Positions 47,701 through 58,856 of a stretch of 64,000 bases of DNA are shown piece by piece (position 1 is the stretch's first letter; every line of letters begins with the position of its first letter). Origin of the DNA: Heterotrichella gracilis (lineage: Eukaryota; Sar; Xanthophyceae; Tribonematales; Xanthonemataceae); contig JAULBX010001447.1 in the NCBI GenBank assembly GCA_032358255.1, forward strand, positions 62,001-126,000, written 5' to 3'. The notes beneath the pieces are model-generated. The model ran no database searches. It was not told the DNA's origin and saw nothing but the letters and a program-made list of their open reading frames with translations. The translations under genes and the position numbers were made by a program.

Positions 47701-50700
47701 AGGGTTTTGGGTTTGCACATGCTATGCATGGTTGAAGGTGCAGGGTCGCCTGCATGATGGTATATACCTGCATATTAGGTAGGTGCTATATGCTGTAAGT
47801 GTTCAACTTCTATACACGGACACTGTTCATATCGATACTGCAATCATGCTATTAGATGATCTCAAAATCGTACATGGCCCATTGCCGCTTCCCCTCCACC
47901 TCAACCCCCACCTTGCACGACATTGCCATGTACAGCCACCTGTCCACAGCGGTCACATGGTACGCGCCGGCTTGCAGCGCAGCAAGGGAGTGAAGGCCTG
48001 CAAGGGGAGGAAAAGGGGTGGTCATGCTCCGACCAGGAATTTTAATAGCGCTGTAAGACGTCAACGACAGCGTAATTGCTATTTTAGTTCCACAGTTTTA
48101 AACCAAAATAAAGACGGTTAAAACCTGTGCCCACCTGCCCCGCAACTCAGGTCCAGCACGCGGCAGTCCTTGTCCTCCCCGTTCACCCTCTCCACCCCCC
48201 TCCTGATGGCCTCTAGCCACGGCTTGTGGCGCAGCGTGTCCTGGAGGAAGGTGAGGTGGCGCTTGGGCATCTTCACGTCGCTCTGCAAGGGGGAAGTATA
48301 ATGGGAAGTGGTGCAACTGACACTGGGGAGGAAACACGCAGGGAGTGATGTGGCGCTGGGGCGTCTTCACGTTACATCGCAGGGATGGGAGGGGTGGGAG
48401 GTAGTGCCACACAGGGGAGCAGAGATGCAGGGAATTTGCGGCACTGTGTAACAGGGGCATCACATGCAATTGCACCGGTGCTATGGCCCCCACGACCTCC
48501 ACCACCCACACACACCATGACCGGGAAGCAGTTGCGTGTCCATTACACATCGGTTCTCAAACCCATATCTTAAGCCCTAAGCAGCCCCCCACCCACCACG
48601 ACCGTTACGTAGTTGCAAGTACGCTCACGTGATGGCTTCAACTCTAAACCCCAAACTTGTAAAACCTAAACCCTAACACCTAAACCCTAAGCATCCCCCC
48701 ATGCACCATGACGGTGACATAGTCGTATGAACCCTAAGCAGCCCCCCACCCACCACGACCATTACGTAGTTGTAGGTACCCTGCACGTGATGGCCTCAAC
48801 TCTAAACCCCAAACTTGTAAAACCTAAACCCTAACACCTAAACCCTAAGCAGCCCCCCACGCACCATGACAGTGACGTAGTTGTATGTGTCCTTCACGTG
48901 GTGGTCGTTCTCTGCCTGGAATGGGGTCAGCAGCTTGAGCGGGAGCATCTCGTTGGTCCTGATGCGGTGCAGGGGCGTGGAGTATGGCTGGTAGGTGATG
49001 CGCTGGGAAGGCTCGGGGGCGGGCAGGGCGCGCGTCTCCTTGCCCTTGCCTGGGAGGATAACACAAATCATCAATAAAAATCACATCTTGGGAGGGGTGA
49101 GGTCATCAGGGATTGAGGTCATTAAGGGTGAGGTAATCAGAGGTTGGCACATGGTGTGGGATGAGTGTGGGAAGGGTTGAAATTGGGGGATTATTAGAGG
49201 ATGTAGGACAAGGGGAGAATGAATGTGGGAAGGTGTACAAGGGGACCAAGCTTGGGTGCCAGTTCGAGAGCACGGCAAGTGTCATGCCATTTGAATGTCT
49301 TTTAGCGAGGGTAGTCCCTGCATTGCACGATGCCAAGCGCCGCGCGGGTGCAAACCCCATTCCATGCGCCCCCCCCACACCCCTCCAACACCGCGGCCTA
49401 CCCGTCATCAGGTCCTCCACCACCCCCTGGGTTGCCTCCTCATGCCCGACCTTGCAGTCAAAGTCAAAGGGGTCAAACATAAGGCCATGCTCAAACTCCA
49501 TCGCTGCCAGGCGGTGGCGCTTGAGGCCAAGCAGCGCCTGGCCGCGCCGCGCGTAGGACTTGACGAGGTAGGGCACAGCTTTCTGGTTCCTGCAAGGGGG
49601 GAGTTAGGGTTAGGCTTCAGGTTAGGGTTCCTGCAAGCAGCGCCTGGCCGCGCCGCGCGTAGGACTTGACTTAATAGGGGACAGCCTTCTGGTTCCTGGC
49701 AGTGTAGTAGAGGGCATTCAGGATACCGTCTGAGGTCCAAGGGTCAAGGGCACAGCCGCAAAGTTTAGGGATCAGCTTAGGGTTCAGCTTAGGGTTCCTG
49801 GCAGTGTAGTAGAGGGCATTCAGGATACCGTCTGAGGTTAAAGTGTCAAGGGCACAGCCGCAAAGGTTAGGATTCAGCTTAGGGTTCAGCTTAGGGTTCT
49901 ATCAAATTTCAATCCATCAATACATGCAACAACATCCAGACAGCCGCTGCGTGAAGCTGGTTGCAGCCACTTACAGCCTCTTGAGCACCGCCAGCGCCAG
50001 CGTCCTGCACCTGTCTGCATCCCAGATGGCCTCCTCCCAGAACCCCAGGCGGATGTAGGCCAGGGAGCGGTTGGAGTGGCAGATGTGCAGCTCGGGGTGG
50101 GTCAGGTTGTGCTCCCGCACCTGGGAAATAGGTGCCAAAATGAGGGGGATTTTTGCGCATTTGGGGGGGTAGGGAGGGGGATGGTGTTGGTGTGGGGTGT
50201 AATGTTGCATGCAGGTTGCGGTGGCAGTTGTGCAGTTTGGGGTGGGTCAGGGTGTGCTCAAGCACCTGGGAAATAGGTGCAAAATGAGGGATATTTCGAG
50301 GAAATGTTCGAGGACATTTTAACCATGGAGGATGTTGGTATAGGGTATTGTGTTGCATGCAAACTGTAGTGGCAGATGTGCACTGCAGTTTTTTCCGGTT
50401 GAGCTCCCGGGAAGGGGATCCCACTCATCTCGAGAGTGAATTGCGTGGGTGTGTTAATGGGGTTGTAGTGCTCTAGCAGGCTTTGGTGTCTGGGAGCGGC
50501 AATGAGGGGAGGACAGGTTGGCCTCGCACAGATCACTGAGGATCATAGGGATGTAATAGCATGGTGCATATGCATATCCCTTTGCAGCTTTGTTACCACC
50601 CTCCAGCGGCAGCTACAATCTACAATCTGCGGTGCGTGTGGGAGGGGGGGTATAAGGAGACAGATTTCCTCCGCATACCTTGCGGAAGAGCTTGACGTAC

Positions 50701-52037
50701 GCCGCAACCGCAGAGACGTTGTCCCCCTGCTTCAGAAACCTGATTGCCTCGTTATTGAGCATTGTCAGGTTCTTGCGCATGAAGCCAGGGTCCTGGGCAA
50801 GCAACTCCTCTGTCCGGGCAAATATCTGCCGCTTGATCTGCAGGGGGGAAATTGGAGTCACACATACACCACAGTGCAACCACCACTTCCAGTGCCATGC
50901 ATGCAGTTGGGAATTGGAGTTGCAGCCACAAATACAATAACAATGCCAAGCATGCATGATGGGTCCAAGGGTAATGGCAAGCCACGAACCCAGGTGCATG
51001 TCATGGGTGGTAGTGGTTTCCAGTGCCATCGTCCTGATTGAGTGTGCAGGTCACATGGCGCCAAGCGGTGCTACCTTCGCCACATCACTGAAACCCTAAA
51101 CCCTAAACCCTAAACTCTAACCCTAAACAGTTGCTGATTCTGCTCAGTGACACACCTTTTCTTTCTTCTGCTGCTCATCTTCATCCCCTGTAGCAGCATG
51201 CTCCCCGCTGGGCGCATCAGGTGCGTAGTCTCCCAGAGGGTCTTGCTGCGTGGCTTCCGCACCAGGTTCTGTGGCACCGCTAGCGTCACCATCTTTGGCT
51301 GGTGGGGTGGGGGCCCCAGTGGGCTGGCTGCTGGAAGCGGGAGGAACAGATGCATCCGGCGTTTTTGGTGGTGGTGGGGTACTGGGCTTTGCAGCCTCAG
51401 TTTGACTGGGCTGTGTGGTGGGCGCTGCAGCCGTGTTTTGCGAAGGGGGCTGGGGTTTGCTGTTGCTTGGGGGCTGGGAGGGGGTTGTGGGTGGAGGTGG
51501 GGTGGGGTGGCTGCTGCTGCTGGGTTTGGGAGGCAGGTCCTCTGGTACGGCCTCCATCTCCTCCTTTTCTTCCTGGAAGCCCACAAGGGGATGGTGTATA
51601 CACCTCTATGGTTTATGTTGCCCCCCAATAACAACATGCAAAGTCATACCTGGTATCTCACACGTGGTTGGTAATGGTGTGAGCAGTGACAAGGCAGAAC
51701 TTTAATAAGGTGTTTATCCTACCTGGGATAGCTCCCTGAAGTCTTCAGCGCTGCACTCTTGCACGCTGTTTTCAAGCCCGGGTATCTCAAACCGCTTTGC
51801 ACCCGCATCCCTCTTTGACGGTGGCTGCACGTCAAACATGCTGTTGAGGGAGTGGAGGTCCACCTGCAGCAGCGATTTGCGTAAGTTGAATCATAGGAAA
51901 TTTTGTTGCAAGGACAGTTGGTGAGGCACTCTGGTACCAGTTCTGAACTCTTGTGTGTGATGGGTGCTTGCTGTTGATGGGCACTTGGGAGTTGAGAGCA
52001 GCTTTGCACTGACCTTCTTCTTCTCTGGAACCGTCAT
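41758..52037 (-). CDS. TPR plus tandem methyltransferase-module protein, PRMT9-like arginine methyltransferase
   Basis: N-terminal TPR-like helices are followed by two Rossmann/beta-barrel methyltransferase modules, the layout of PRMT9 (PRMT7 lacks the TPRs). Exons in transcript order: 52037-52014, 51863-51723, 51572-51156, 50837-50679, 50120-49975, 49589-49402, 49049-48865, 48282-48135, 47997-47912, 47669-47540, 47327-47224, 46926-46814, 46491-46307, 46036-45831, 45509-45333, 45017-44891, 44549-44384, 44055-43841, 43626-42563, 42314-42198, 41862-41758; 1,400 residues. SAM-binding motif I is VLDLSCGAG at about 462-470 and VLDMGSGTG at 766-774. The double-Glu loop of active PRMTs appears degenerate (CNMFDEGLLTSG; VIDMFDAGLLG). 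Residues 56-194 are a Pro/Ser/Gln-rich insert. A further insert of about 220 residues (roughly 1,000-1,220) splits the second barrel before HYWGQAMQYL. Product length far exceeds human PRMT9. Catalytic activity is uncertain. Confidence 0.85.
42110..42240 (-). repeat. Copy of exon 20 3' end in PRMT9-like intron 20, joined by TTTAGGG tract
   Basis: In plus coordinates, 42197-42240 (exon end and donor) recurs in diverged form at 42110-42158 (shared AGCAGCAGCGA and CGCAGTG). The spacer is GTTTAGGGTTTTAGGGTTTAG. Confidence 0.6.
47176..47217. repeat. Telomere-like TTTAGGG tract in PRMT9-like intron 11
   Basis: Several intact or near TTTAGGG units lie immediately next to the donor of exon 11 (exon end 47224). 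Confidence 0.8.
48515..48900 (-). repeat. Tandem array of exon 7 3' ends with donor, PRMT9-like intron 7
   Basis: The exon 7 end and donor (from 48865 upward) recur downstream in the intron near 48740-48790, 48696-48727, 48591-48640 and, weakly, about 48512-48560. The larger period is about 150 bp with a half-unit between. Each copy has a CCACGA/CATGAC...GTAGTTG core, and spacers are CCTAAACCCTAACACCTAAACCCTAAGCA. Confidence 0.8.
49637..49865 (-). repeat. Copy of exon 6 start plus a two-unit tandem repeat in PRMT9-like intron 5
   Basis: In plus coordinates, 49637-49702 repeats the first 60 bases of exon 6 and its acceptor (49530-49590; GCGCCTGGCCGCGCCGCGCG shared). A 100-bp unit with GGCAGTGTAGTAGAGGGCAT and GGGCACAGCCGCAAAG then occurs twice (about 49696-49780 and 49797-49866), flanked by TTAGGGTTCAGCTTAGGG. 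Confidence 0.8.
51091..51128. repeat. Telomere-like CCCTAAA tract in PRMT9-like intron 3
   Basis: Five near-consecutive CCCTAAA units lie 30 bp from the exon 3 donor. This is the longest such tract seen in the window and is internal, not chromosome-terminal. Confidence 0.85.
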
Positions 52038-53215
52038 CTTGTCTTGAAAATTGTAGCAACCAGGACGACGGCCAAAAGGCCTGCTCTTGTGGCAGCAACG
52101 CCTGAAGTTGGGGTGCCTGACGCCTCCTGAAAGTGCACAACACCACTTGACAAACCTGTGAGGACGGACTTCAAGCAACCACACCAGGATGCAACCAACG
52201 CTGGTGTTATACAAACAACGCTGGTATAAGAAGCGCATGTATGTAAAACATGCTCACAGCGTGAAGCACAGCCGGCAACCAGCAACCCGGCAACACAGGA
52301 GCTGTTTTCTGGGAAGAGTCAATTGGCGATTGAGCAAAATGCCTCTGCCTAACCCCAACCTAGTGGGATGTAAGTGTGAGCAGGATGGTATACAATCTGG
52401 ATTGAAGAACAGAGGTTAAAGTGACTTGAGGTGGGAGTGATGGCCCTACCTGTGTCTGATGGGTTCGGCCACCCTACGGAATGGCACAGATGCCGCTAAC
52501 GAATTGCGCGCTCTAAGGGTCGCCCAACAACATTTACAGTGATTAATTACCTTCTGAACTCCTACTATATACTTTAAGCGCTTCTGAGAATGCCTATGGG
52601 CGGTGTGCGTGCGTATTCCTCCCACATCGATAGGCATGCATGCTGGTCGATGGGCTGTTTGTGCTCTGGCACAGAGTGTTTGTGCCAAGAGGGTGCGCTG
52701 GTGCTTGACCGCCGACAAGAGTCAGTAACATGGGCGCATATCGTCTAAGCTCGTTTGCAAGGTGTCCAAAGTGCTGGAACTTGTAGTGCCTGTTCGAAGC
52801 GCTGGTGGCCGTTCGGCCCATCGGTGCAGGAGAAAACCCTAATGTAGGGCTTAAACCCAACCCCATTTATGTTGGTAAACCTTGGACACAGTCATGCCAG
52901 TACTTAAGGACTGATGTTTGCAAAGGCCTGTAACAAATTGTGTTGAGCGTCACACAATCGCAAAACTAAATCAAAGCAGCTTTCCAGAAGCTGTCCCGCA
53001 CGCACTGCCGTTGGAAACAGTGACTGACGCCTTGTCCTAATAGCGCAAAACCACATCCTCTAACTGCGCACACGCACTCCTAAAAAGATCTTCTCACTAC
53101 ATAAACTAGGAAAACAATTCCACTTTACCAGGCGCCCAATCTGACAAAGCTGCCCCCAACACCTCAACCACCACTTCACAAGAGCACATCCCCATGCATC
53201 CAGCCTGCGCCGCAC
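52038..53215. other. Region between PRMT9-like 5' end and ARPC2-like 3' end
   Basis: Both genes are on the minus strand, so this holds the 3' UTR of the ARPC2-like gene's downstream neighbour boundary and the promoter of the PRMT9-like gene. No coding sequence is recognised. Confidence 0.55.
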
Positions 53216-56200
53216 TCACTCCCCGGTCCTAGGCCTGGCAGACCGCGCTGGGCTCATCATGATGAGGTGCGCTGCGTCGTCATCATGAGACACAACCTCC
53301 ATGGCCGAAGTAGCCGCAGCCGCAGCCACCGCACCCCCGCCCTCCGACCCCTCCGCCATCAACCCTGCTATGGGCCATGACTTGACCACCCCCTTCTTCC
53401 CAGAGGACCCCGAGCCCTCATCGCCCCACAGGTCCCCGCCAAGGATGTCCTTTAGGCCCCGGGTGCTGATGTGGCCCTTGGGCGTGCGCCCCTCCCCATT
53501 TGACCCCCCGCTGCCGGGGCGGGCGCCAGGTGTCGCACCAGCAAAGGGCGTGTGGAGGCCTGGCTTGGAGGAGAGAGGCCCGCTGCCCCAGGTGGGCATG
53601 CGGATGCCAAACGAGGGCTTTGGAGTGACCTCCTGCATGTGGGGAGGGGGGATGCTGATGATTTGAAGTGGCAACTTCATAGCATCAGCCCTGCTAGGAC
53701 CTGGTTCAGATGATACATGGTCAGTATGCACATGCGCACATGGGATCAAGTGCCATGTGCTACACAGTTGTACAAATAAGTGCATTGCCATCAGGCAATT
53801 GATTGCATGACCCCCTCACCCCCAATGCACCACGCGCACCCACACCACATGAGGCCACCCTTCTAGCATGGATCATACTGCCTGTACCCCCAACCCGAGG
53901 CACACGCACCGCTGCCATCGCCAGCGCCTGTGCAGCCGCCGGCGCCTCCTCCTCCACCCGCAGGGAGTTGGGCGACACCATGTGGAAGCTCAGCGCACCA
54001 GCCGCCTCGGGAGATGCGCAGCCCTCGGGGCCCTGGCGGCGCATGGACAGCACCAGGTGGCCCTCGCCCTCGGTCTGCATGCGCACCCGCAGCGGGGGGC
54101 GCGGGGAGGGACCAAGTTGGGTGCCTGGGGTGGGAGCGCCTTCCCCACTGGATGATCGGCTGACCTCCCCTGCCTGTGCGCCCTCCTGGGGTTTTGACGC
54201 AAGCAATACTGCTGGTTGGGAAGCATTGGAGGGCGCGGGCTCAATGTCTGGGGCCGGGCTAGCCTCCCCATTGGATGATTGGGTGACCTCCCATGGCTGT
54301 GAGGGCTCCTGAGTGGCTCCATCAACTGGCGAGCACTGTGCGTCGTTTATGGCGATGTAGCTGGTACCCTCCTGTTCCTCCCCCTCCCTCTTGACCTCTG
54401 TGTTGTCCACACCTTGATGGCGACCAGAAGCGTCAGATGGGCTTGATGAGACAGCAGTCCCATTGGCAGCAGCTGATCTAGATGGTGCCAGGACGATTAT
54501 CTCCCCTGTCACATCGTCATCCGAATCCTCCCCTTGGGCGCCTGCTGCACCACTGGCAAAGGGGGTCTCCAGCGGCCCTGCAGCAACATGCAGCCATGCC
54601 ATTCAGCACCTGTGCATGTGGCTAACACAGATTGAATAAAGTTGACTGAGTGTCGACTGAGCGCATTCACCCAGCCATGGTCAGCAGGCGATGTTGACAA
54701 TTGCATGCAGGCTAGTCAATGACATATATGCACTTGGGCTTTGGCCCCATATGAAGTGCAGATCACCAGGATATACCTGATTCTGGAGAGGCACCCTTGA
54801 CAGCCACATCATCAAACTGCAGCTGCACCGCCGGCCCCCTGTCATTCGCCACAGCGGGGGCGCTATCACCCGCAGCGGAGGGGGTGAGCGCCACTGCCAC
54901 CGCACCTGTGCCCTCTGCCACGCTCAGCTCCAGCCGAAGCGGCGTCCCCTCCATGGCATCAAGATCAGGAGCCGTGTCAACACGTGCAGCGGCGTCCACG
55001 TTGGTACCACCTGTATCCCCTGCAAGTGGTTGCTCGCCAGCTGTATCGCCGAAATCCGGCTGAACAAGTGGCGTTGCCTGATCACAGGGCGTGCCATGTG
55101 GCGCCAACGCACCATCCTTGGGGGTCAGCGGCACCCCCTCCCCACACACCCCAAGCCCAACATGCTCCCAATAGGAGCCTGGTACGGAGGCATCTAGAGT
55201 GTATGCCAAGGGGGGAGACGGACGCGGCCGCGAAGGGGAGGGAGAGAGCACCAGCGCCACCAGGCCAGCCCCAGCATCCACCCGCAGCTCTGCCTGGAGC
55301 GGCCCATCCATGGAGAAAGATGCCTCTTGGTCAGGCTGTTGATGGCCCAGGGGGCGGCGCCTGGTGCCAGAGGGAGTGAGCGAGACTGTCACGTGGTCCG
55401 CGCCATGTGCCACCGCCAGCTCAACCTCCACAGCCTGCTGTGCATCTGCCATGGCTGCGGCTGCAACGGGGGCATCAGGGACAGCGCTGTTGCCAGGGAA
55501 TGCCAGCCGGCGCCTCTGGATTGCTGATGCCGGGCTGAGCAGCACGGCCACATGATGCGCCTGCTCATCCACATCCAATTCAAGTTCGATGGGTGCGTGG
55601 GGCACGTCAGGCTGCCCCTCCACCCGCTTGCGCTTGATGCTCCCGGGAGGGCTGAGCAGAAGAGAGCGCGCCACTGCATCCTGCTCCCCGCCGCCTGTCT
55701 GCTCCATGCTGCCACGTGGCGCACCATGTGGCTCGCCACTCCCCTGCCTGGCGTCGGACCCCGGCTGCGGAGTCAGCATGACCGACACCTGGCCGGTTGC
55801 GCCCACCACCTGGAGCACCACCTCCACCGCCTGGCCCGCCACCACATCCTGCTGCGGGGTCTGGAACTGGGAGGAGGTATCTGATCGAGCGTCGTCGGCA
55901 TCGTGGTAGACGGTTTCGTGCGATGTCCCAACCCTAGAGACCCTACGGGGTGCGCTGCAGGGGCTGATGGCGAGCTTGACAGCGCTGGGTGAGACGCTCC
56001 ACTCACATGCCACCGAGGATGCATCCGCAGATGAGCTTGCCACATCCGGTGGCGCCGGCGCTGTGGAAGAGGTGGTGCGGGGGGCAGGAGGTGGCCTGCC
56101 AGTTGGGCTGACGCCCGCCGCTGCCGCGGGCGCTGCCTCTGGCCCATCAAAGTGCAGCTGCACCGCTGGGTTGTCCTCGTGCGCCACAGGGGGTGCGCCA

Positions 56201-58856
56201 TCACGTGCGGCAGAGGGGGTGAGTGCCACGGCAACCGAGCCCCCGCACTTTGACACGCTCAGCTCCAGCCGAACTGGCGACCTCTCGGCGCCATCAACAT
56301 GGGCATGTGGGTGGGGCGCATGGCCTGGCGTCAGCACCAGGGACACCTCCCCCGAGGCTGCATGCACATCCAGGTCCACCTGGAGCCTACCGCTGCCGCC
56401 AGCAACACCCCTGTCAAGGGGCTGCACAAAGTGGGCCTCGGCGCTGCCTGGATTGGAGTCCGGAACAGGGCGCCTGCGGCTGGGGCTGGGGCTGAGCTCC
56501 ACTGACACTGACGCGGTGGCTTCAGAGACTTGCAGCTGCAGCTCTACCCCCTCGGCTGCAAGACCCTGGGTCGGGGATGACCCCGAGGCGTCTGCAGGTG
56601 ACAAACCCCGCTCCTCTCCTTGGGATGCAGCAGGTGCTGACTCATCCCCAACAGATTCTGCCACCGCCACCGCTGCAGCTGCTGCAGAGGGTGCCGCTTC
56701 CCTCCCGGTGGGCAAAGCTGCTTCCTCCCCTGGGGCAGCGCCAGGTGGCGCTCTGCCGGGGCGCCCACTGGCCATGATAAAGGTGTGCGCCTGGGGTGGC
56801 GGGGTGAGTGGCAGGGGTTGCTGGGAGGGTTTTGACAGGAACCAGCTGGCGATGCCGCCCGGCTTCTTGGCCTGGGCGTCGAAGCGCAGGAGCGACAGCT
56901 GGGTGGACAGCTCCTGCAGCTGCTTGCGCATGCTGCTGTGGATGTAGGCCTGGGGCAGGGGGGGAAGGGGGGATTGAGCAACAGACACCCACACTGGATT
57001 GTGGCACATGGGCGGAGAATGTGCAGATGAAACCTGCACCTGCCATGAGACTGCCATGCAGCGGTGCCACAAGCTGCTGCCACAAGCTGGCAGCATGAGA
57101 AACGTTCATGATTCATAATTGCCACGGATCTTTGAGCACAGGTATGTTTTCAAACCCAAGTGGGGTGGTACAGAATGAAGGTGATCGCATGCATGGCATA
57201 CCTTGACAGCCGCTAGCTGACCCAGAATGTTTTGGCGGAAGCACAGCAATCCCCACACTGCCTTGTTCAGTTTCTCCCCCTTGATGTGCTGCTTCTGGAA
57301 GGTGAGTGTGATGTAGCCCGCTGAACCGCCAGGGATCGTGTCTGCATCACCTTGAGCGTCTCGCAGCCCCTGGACATACAGAGGTGGGGCCTGCACATGG
57401 ACACGTGATGATCAAACCCTAATTGAACCCTTATCAAACCCTTCTACCATGTCACCTTCACCCATCCTGATCCCACCTCAAGACAATGCACCGTGCCATG
57501 CTCAACACCCCATGACCATGCATGCGTTTTCTTGTTTGCAACTGTCCACATTCAGCATAGATAACTTCATCTGTTGCAATGCGCCAGGTGGCATGCAAGC
57601 ACTCACCAAGGCAGGTGAGTAGGAGCATGAAGGGACGTCGCTGCTTCCCCACAGCTTAGTTTTGCTCGCCCCCCTAGGCAATCCCTGCAGCAGGGACACA
57701 CTGGACTTCAGTATCGGCTCATCCATGGCCCCCATGCCTGCCATGAGTAACACCAGTGACCTTTCAGATGGGCTGCCTGTTGTGACACGTGATGAGCCGC
57801 AATGCTGTTTGGTGATGTGCCAATGGAGTCCGGACGTTAAGTGCGATCTGGCAGTTGCCCAAACTCAATGGTTCTGCACACCCCTTAGGGCAGTACTCTG
57901 GCACACAAGCTGTAATGGTTTTAGACTTGCAGCTGACAGGCGTACAGTCCAGGCTTGGGTCAACAGTCCCCGGGCGCAGTACCTGCAGCACAGTCAGCAG
58001 CAGTGCGTCGTCCTGCTGGCTGCCCTTGAGGTCGAAGGCAAAGGTGGCGGTGGCGCCCTCAGCGGTCCTGGTCAGCACCATCTGGTTGGTGGTAGACAGG
58101 TGCACCTGGACAGGCTCTGGCTCGCTGGCTGCAGGGCAGCCTAGAAGCTCCCTGGCCAGAGAATGCAAGCAGTCAAAAGCGGACAGTCACAAGGTGTAGC
58201 CACCATTTCACACCCACTAGGGTTCTTATTTGGAGACGAGGTGCCCTGCTCCTGTAAGGGAATGGATTGGGCATTGTGCTAGTAAACACATGTGGATAAG
58301 AATTAGGCGGGCATTTGAAAATTGAGCTCATTGCATGAAGGTTTCTACCTTCCTTTTGGAGTATGAACTATGAACTATCAGTGCTTACCCAATCAAGGTG
58401 CCCATCTGTCACTGCAGTTTCTCCCCCTGCTTGTCCTGGATTTTTATATTAACAAGCTCCTTGCAAGCAATCCTACCTGAGCTCTTGGCCCTGTATTGGT
58501 AGGCGGAGAGAGGCGAGCTGACGTGCAACATCTCGCTTGTTGGGTATGACACCCAAGGCCACCAGGTCGATATTCAGCACTACTTGGGCACCAGGGCGTT
58601 CTGGCTCCAAGCCCACCACCATGGGAAACTTGTCAAGCAACGCCTGCAACTCTGATGGCACTGTACACTGTCTGCCTTCTTGACTGAAGGCGAGGCGCAG
58701 CTTGCTGCGGCTGGCCTTGTCCGAAAAAAGCCGATACTCCACCCCATCGAACTCCAGGCAAAGCTTTTCAAACGTGGCACCACTTTGCAAGTTGTCTAAC
58801 CGCTTGATGATTGCTTGGTAGACGGAGGAGTTGAGCACGGGTAAGGACAAAGCCAT
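53216..58856 (-). CDS. ARPC2-like Arp2/3 subunit with giant C-terminal repeat extension
   Basis: The first ~310 residues match ARPC2 (p34-Arc), the core Arp2/3-complex subunit that nucleates branched actin. Exons in transcript order: 58856-58477, 58151-57983, 57684-57607, 57390-57202, 56949-54777, 54577-53888, 53700-53216, giving 1,387 residues. ARPC2 landmarks are LEFDGVEYRLF, ATFAFDLKGSQQDDALLLTVLQ, VPSCSYSPALAPPLYVQG, AGYITLTFQKQHIKGEKLNKA and AYIHSSMRKQLQEL. ARPC2 is normally about 300 residues. Here the 2.17-kb exon 5 runs from the final ARPC2 helix straight into an Ala/Pro/Ser-rich extension with no stop. The extension contains about ten copies of a two-strand repeat of form VELxLxV...GxVxVxLTPS (between 54039 and 56554), then Glu/Ser-rich sequence with SDDDVTGEIIVLAPS and a Gly-rich end. 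The extension's function is unknown. A missed splice skipping it cannot be excluded. Confidence 0.82.
54039..56554 (-). repeat. Ten-copy coding repeat (two-strand LTPS units) in the ARPC2-like extension
   Basis: Units read roughly [PA]VELxLxVxxxxGxVxVxL[ST]P[SG]xxRR. Approximate plus-strand spans: 56490-56554, 56330-56392, 56213-56278, 55960-56012 (degenerate), 55772-55833, 55533-55592, 55373-55437, 55240-55302, 54877-54943 and 54039-54096 (degenerate, in the next exon). The units at 56213 and 54877 are nearest to each other (VAVALTPSAA) and are both followed by PAVQLxFD. Confidence 0.75.

Noticed and set aside
51091-51128. CCCTAAA tract as a chromosome end
   Set aside because: It is short, imperfect and inside an intron with coding exons on both sides; best explained as interstitial telomere-like sequence.
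53888-53910. Alternative donor GTGCGT at 53909 for ARPC2-like exon 6
   Set aside because: It would leave phase 0 and put the next exon (GTCCTAGC...) out of its long open frame; the GTACAG donor at 53887 keeps the frame.
55967-56947. 326-codon plus-strand frame opposite the ARPC2-like extension
   Set aside because: Antisense shadow of the GC-rich repeat exon; it has Ser/Thr-rich low complexity and no exon partners.
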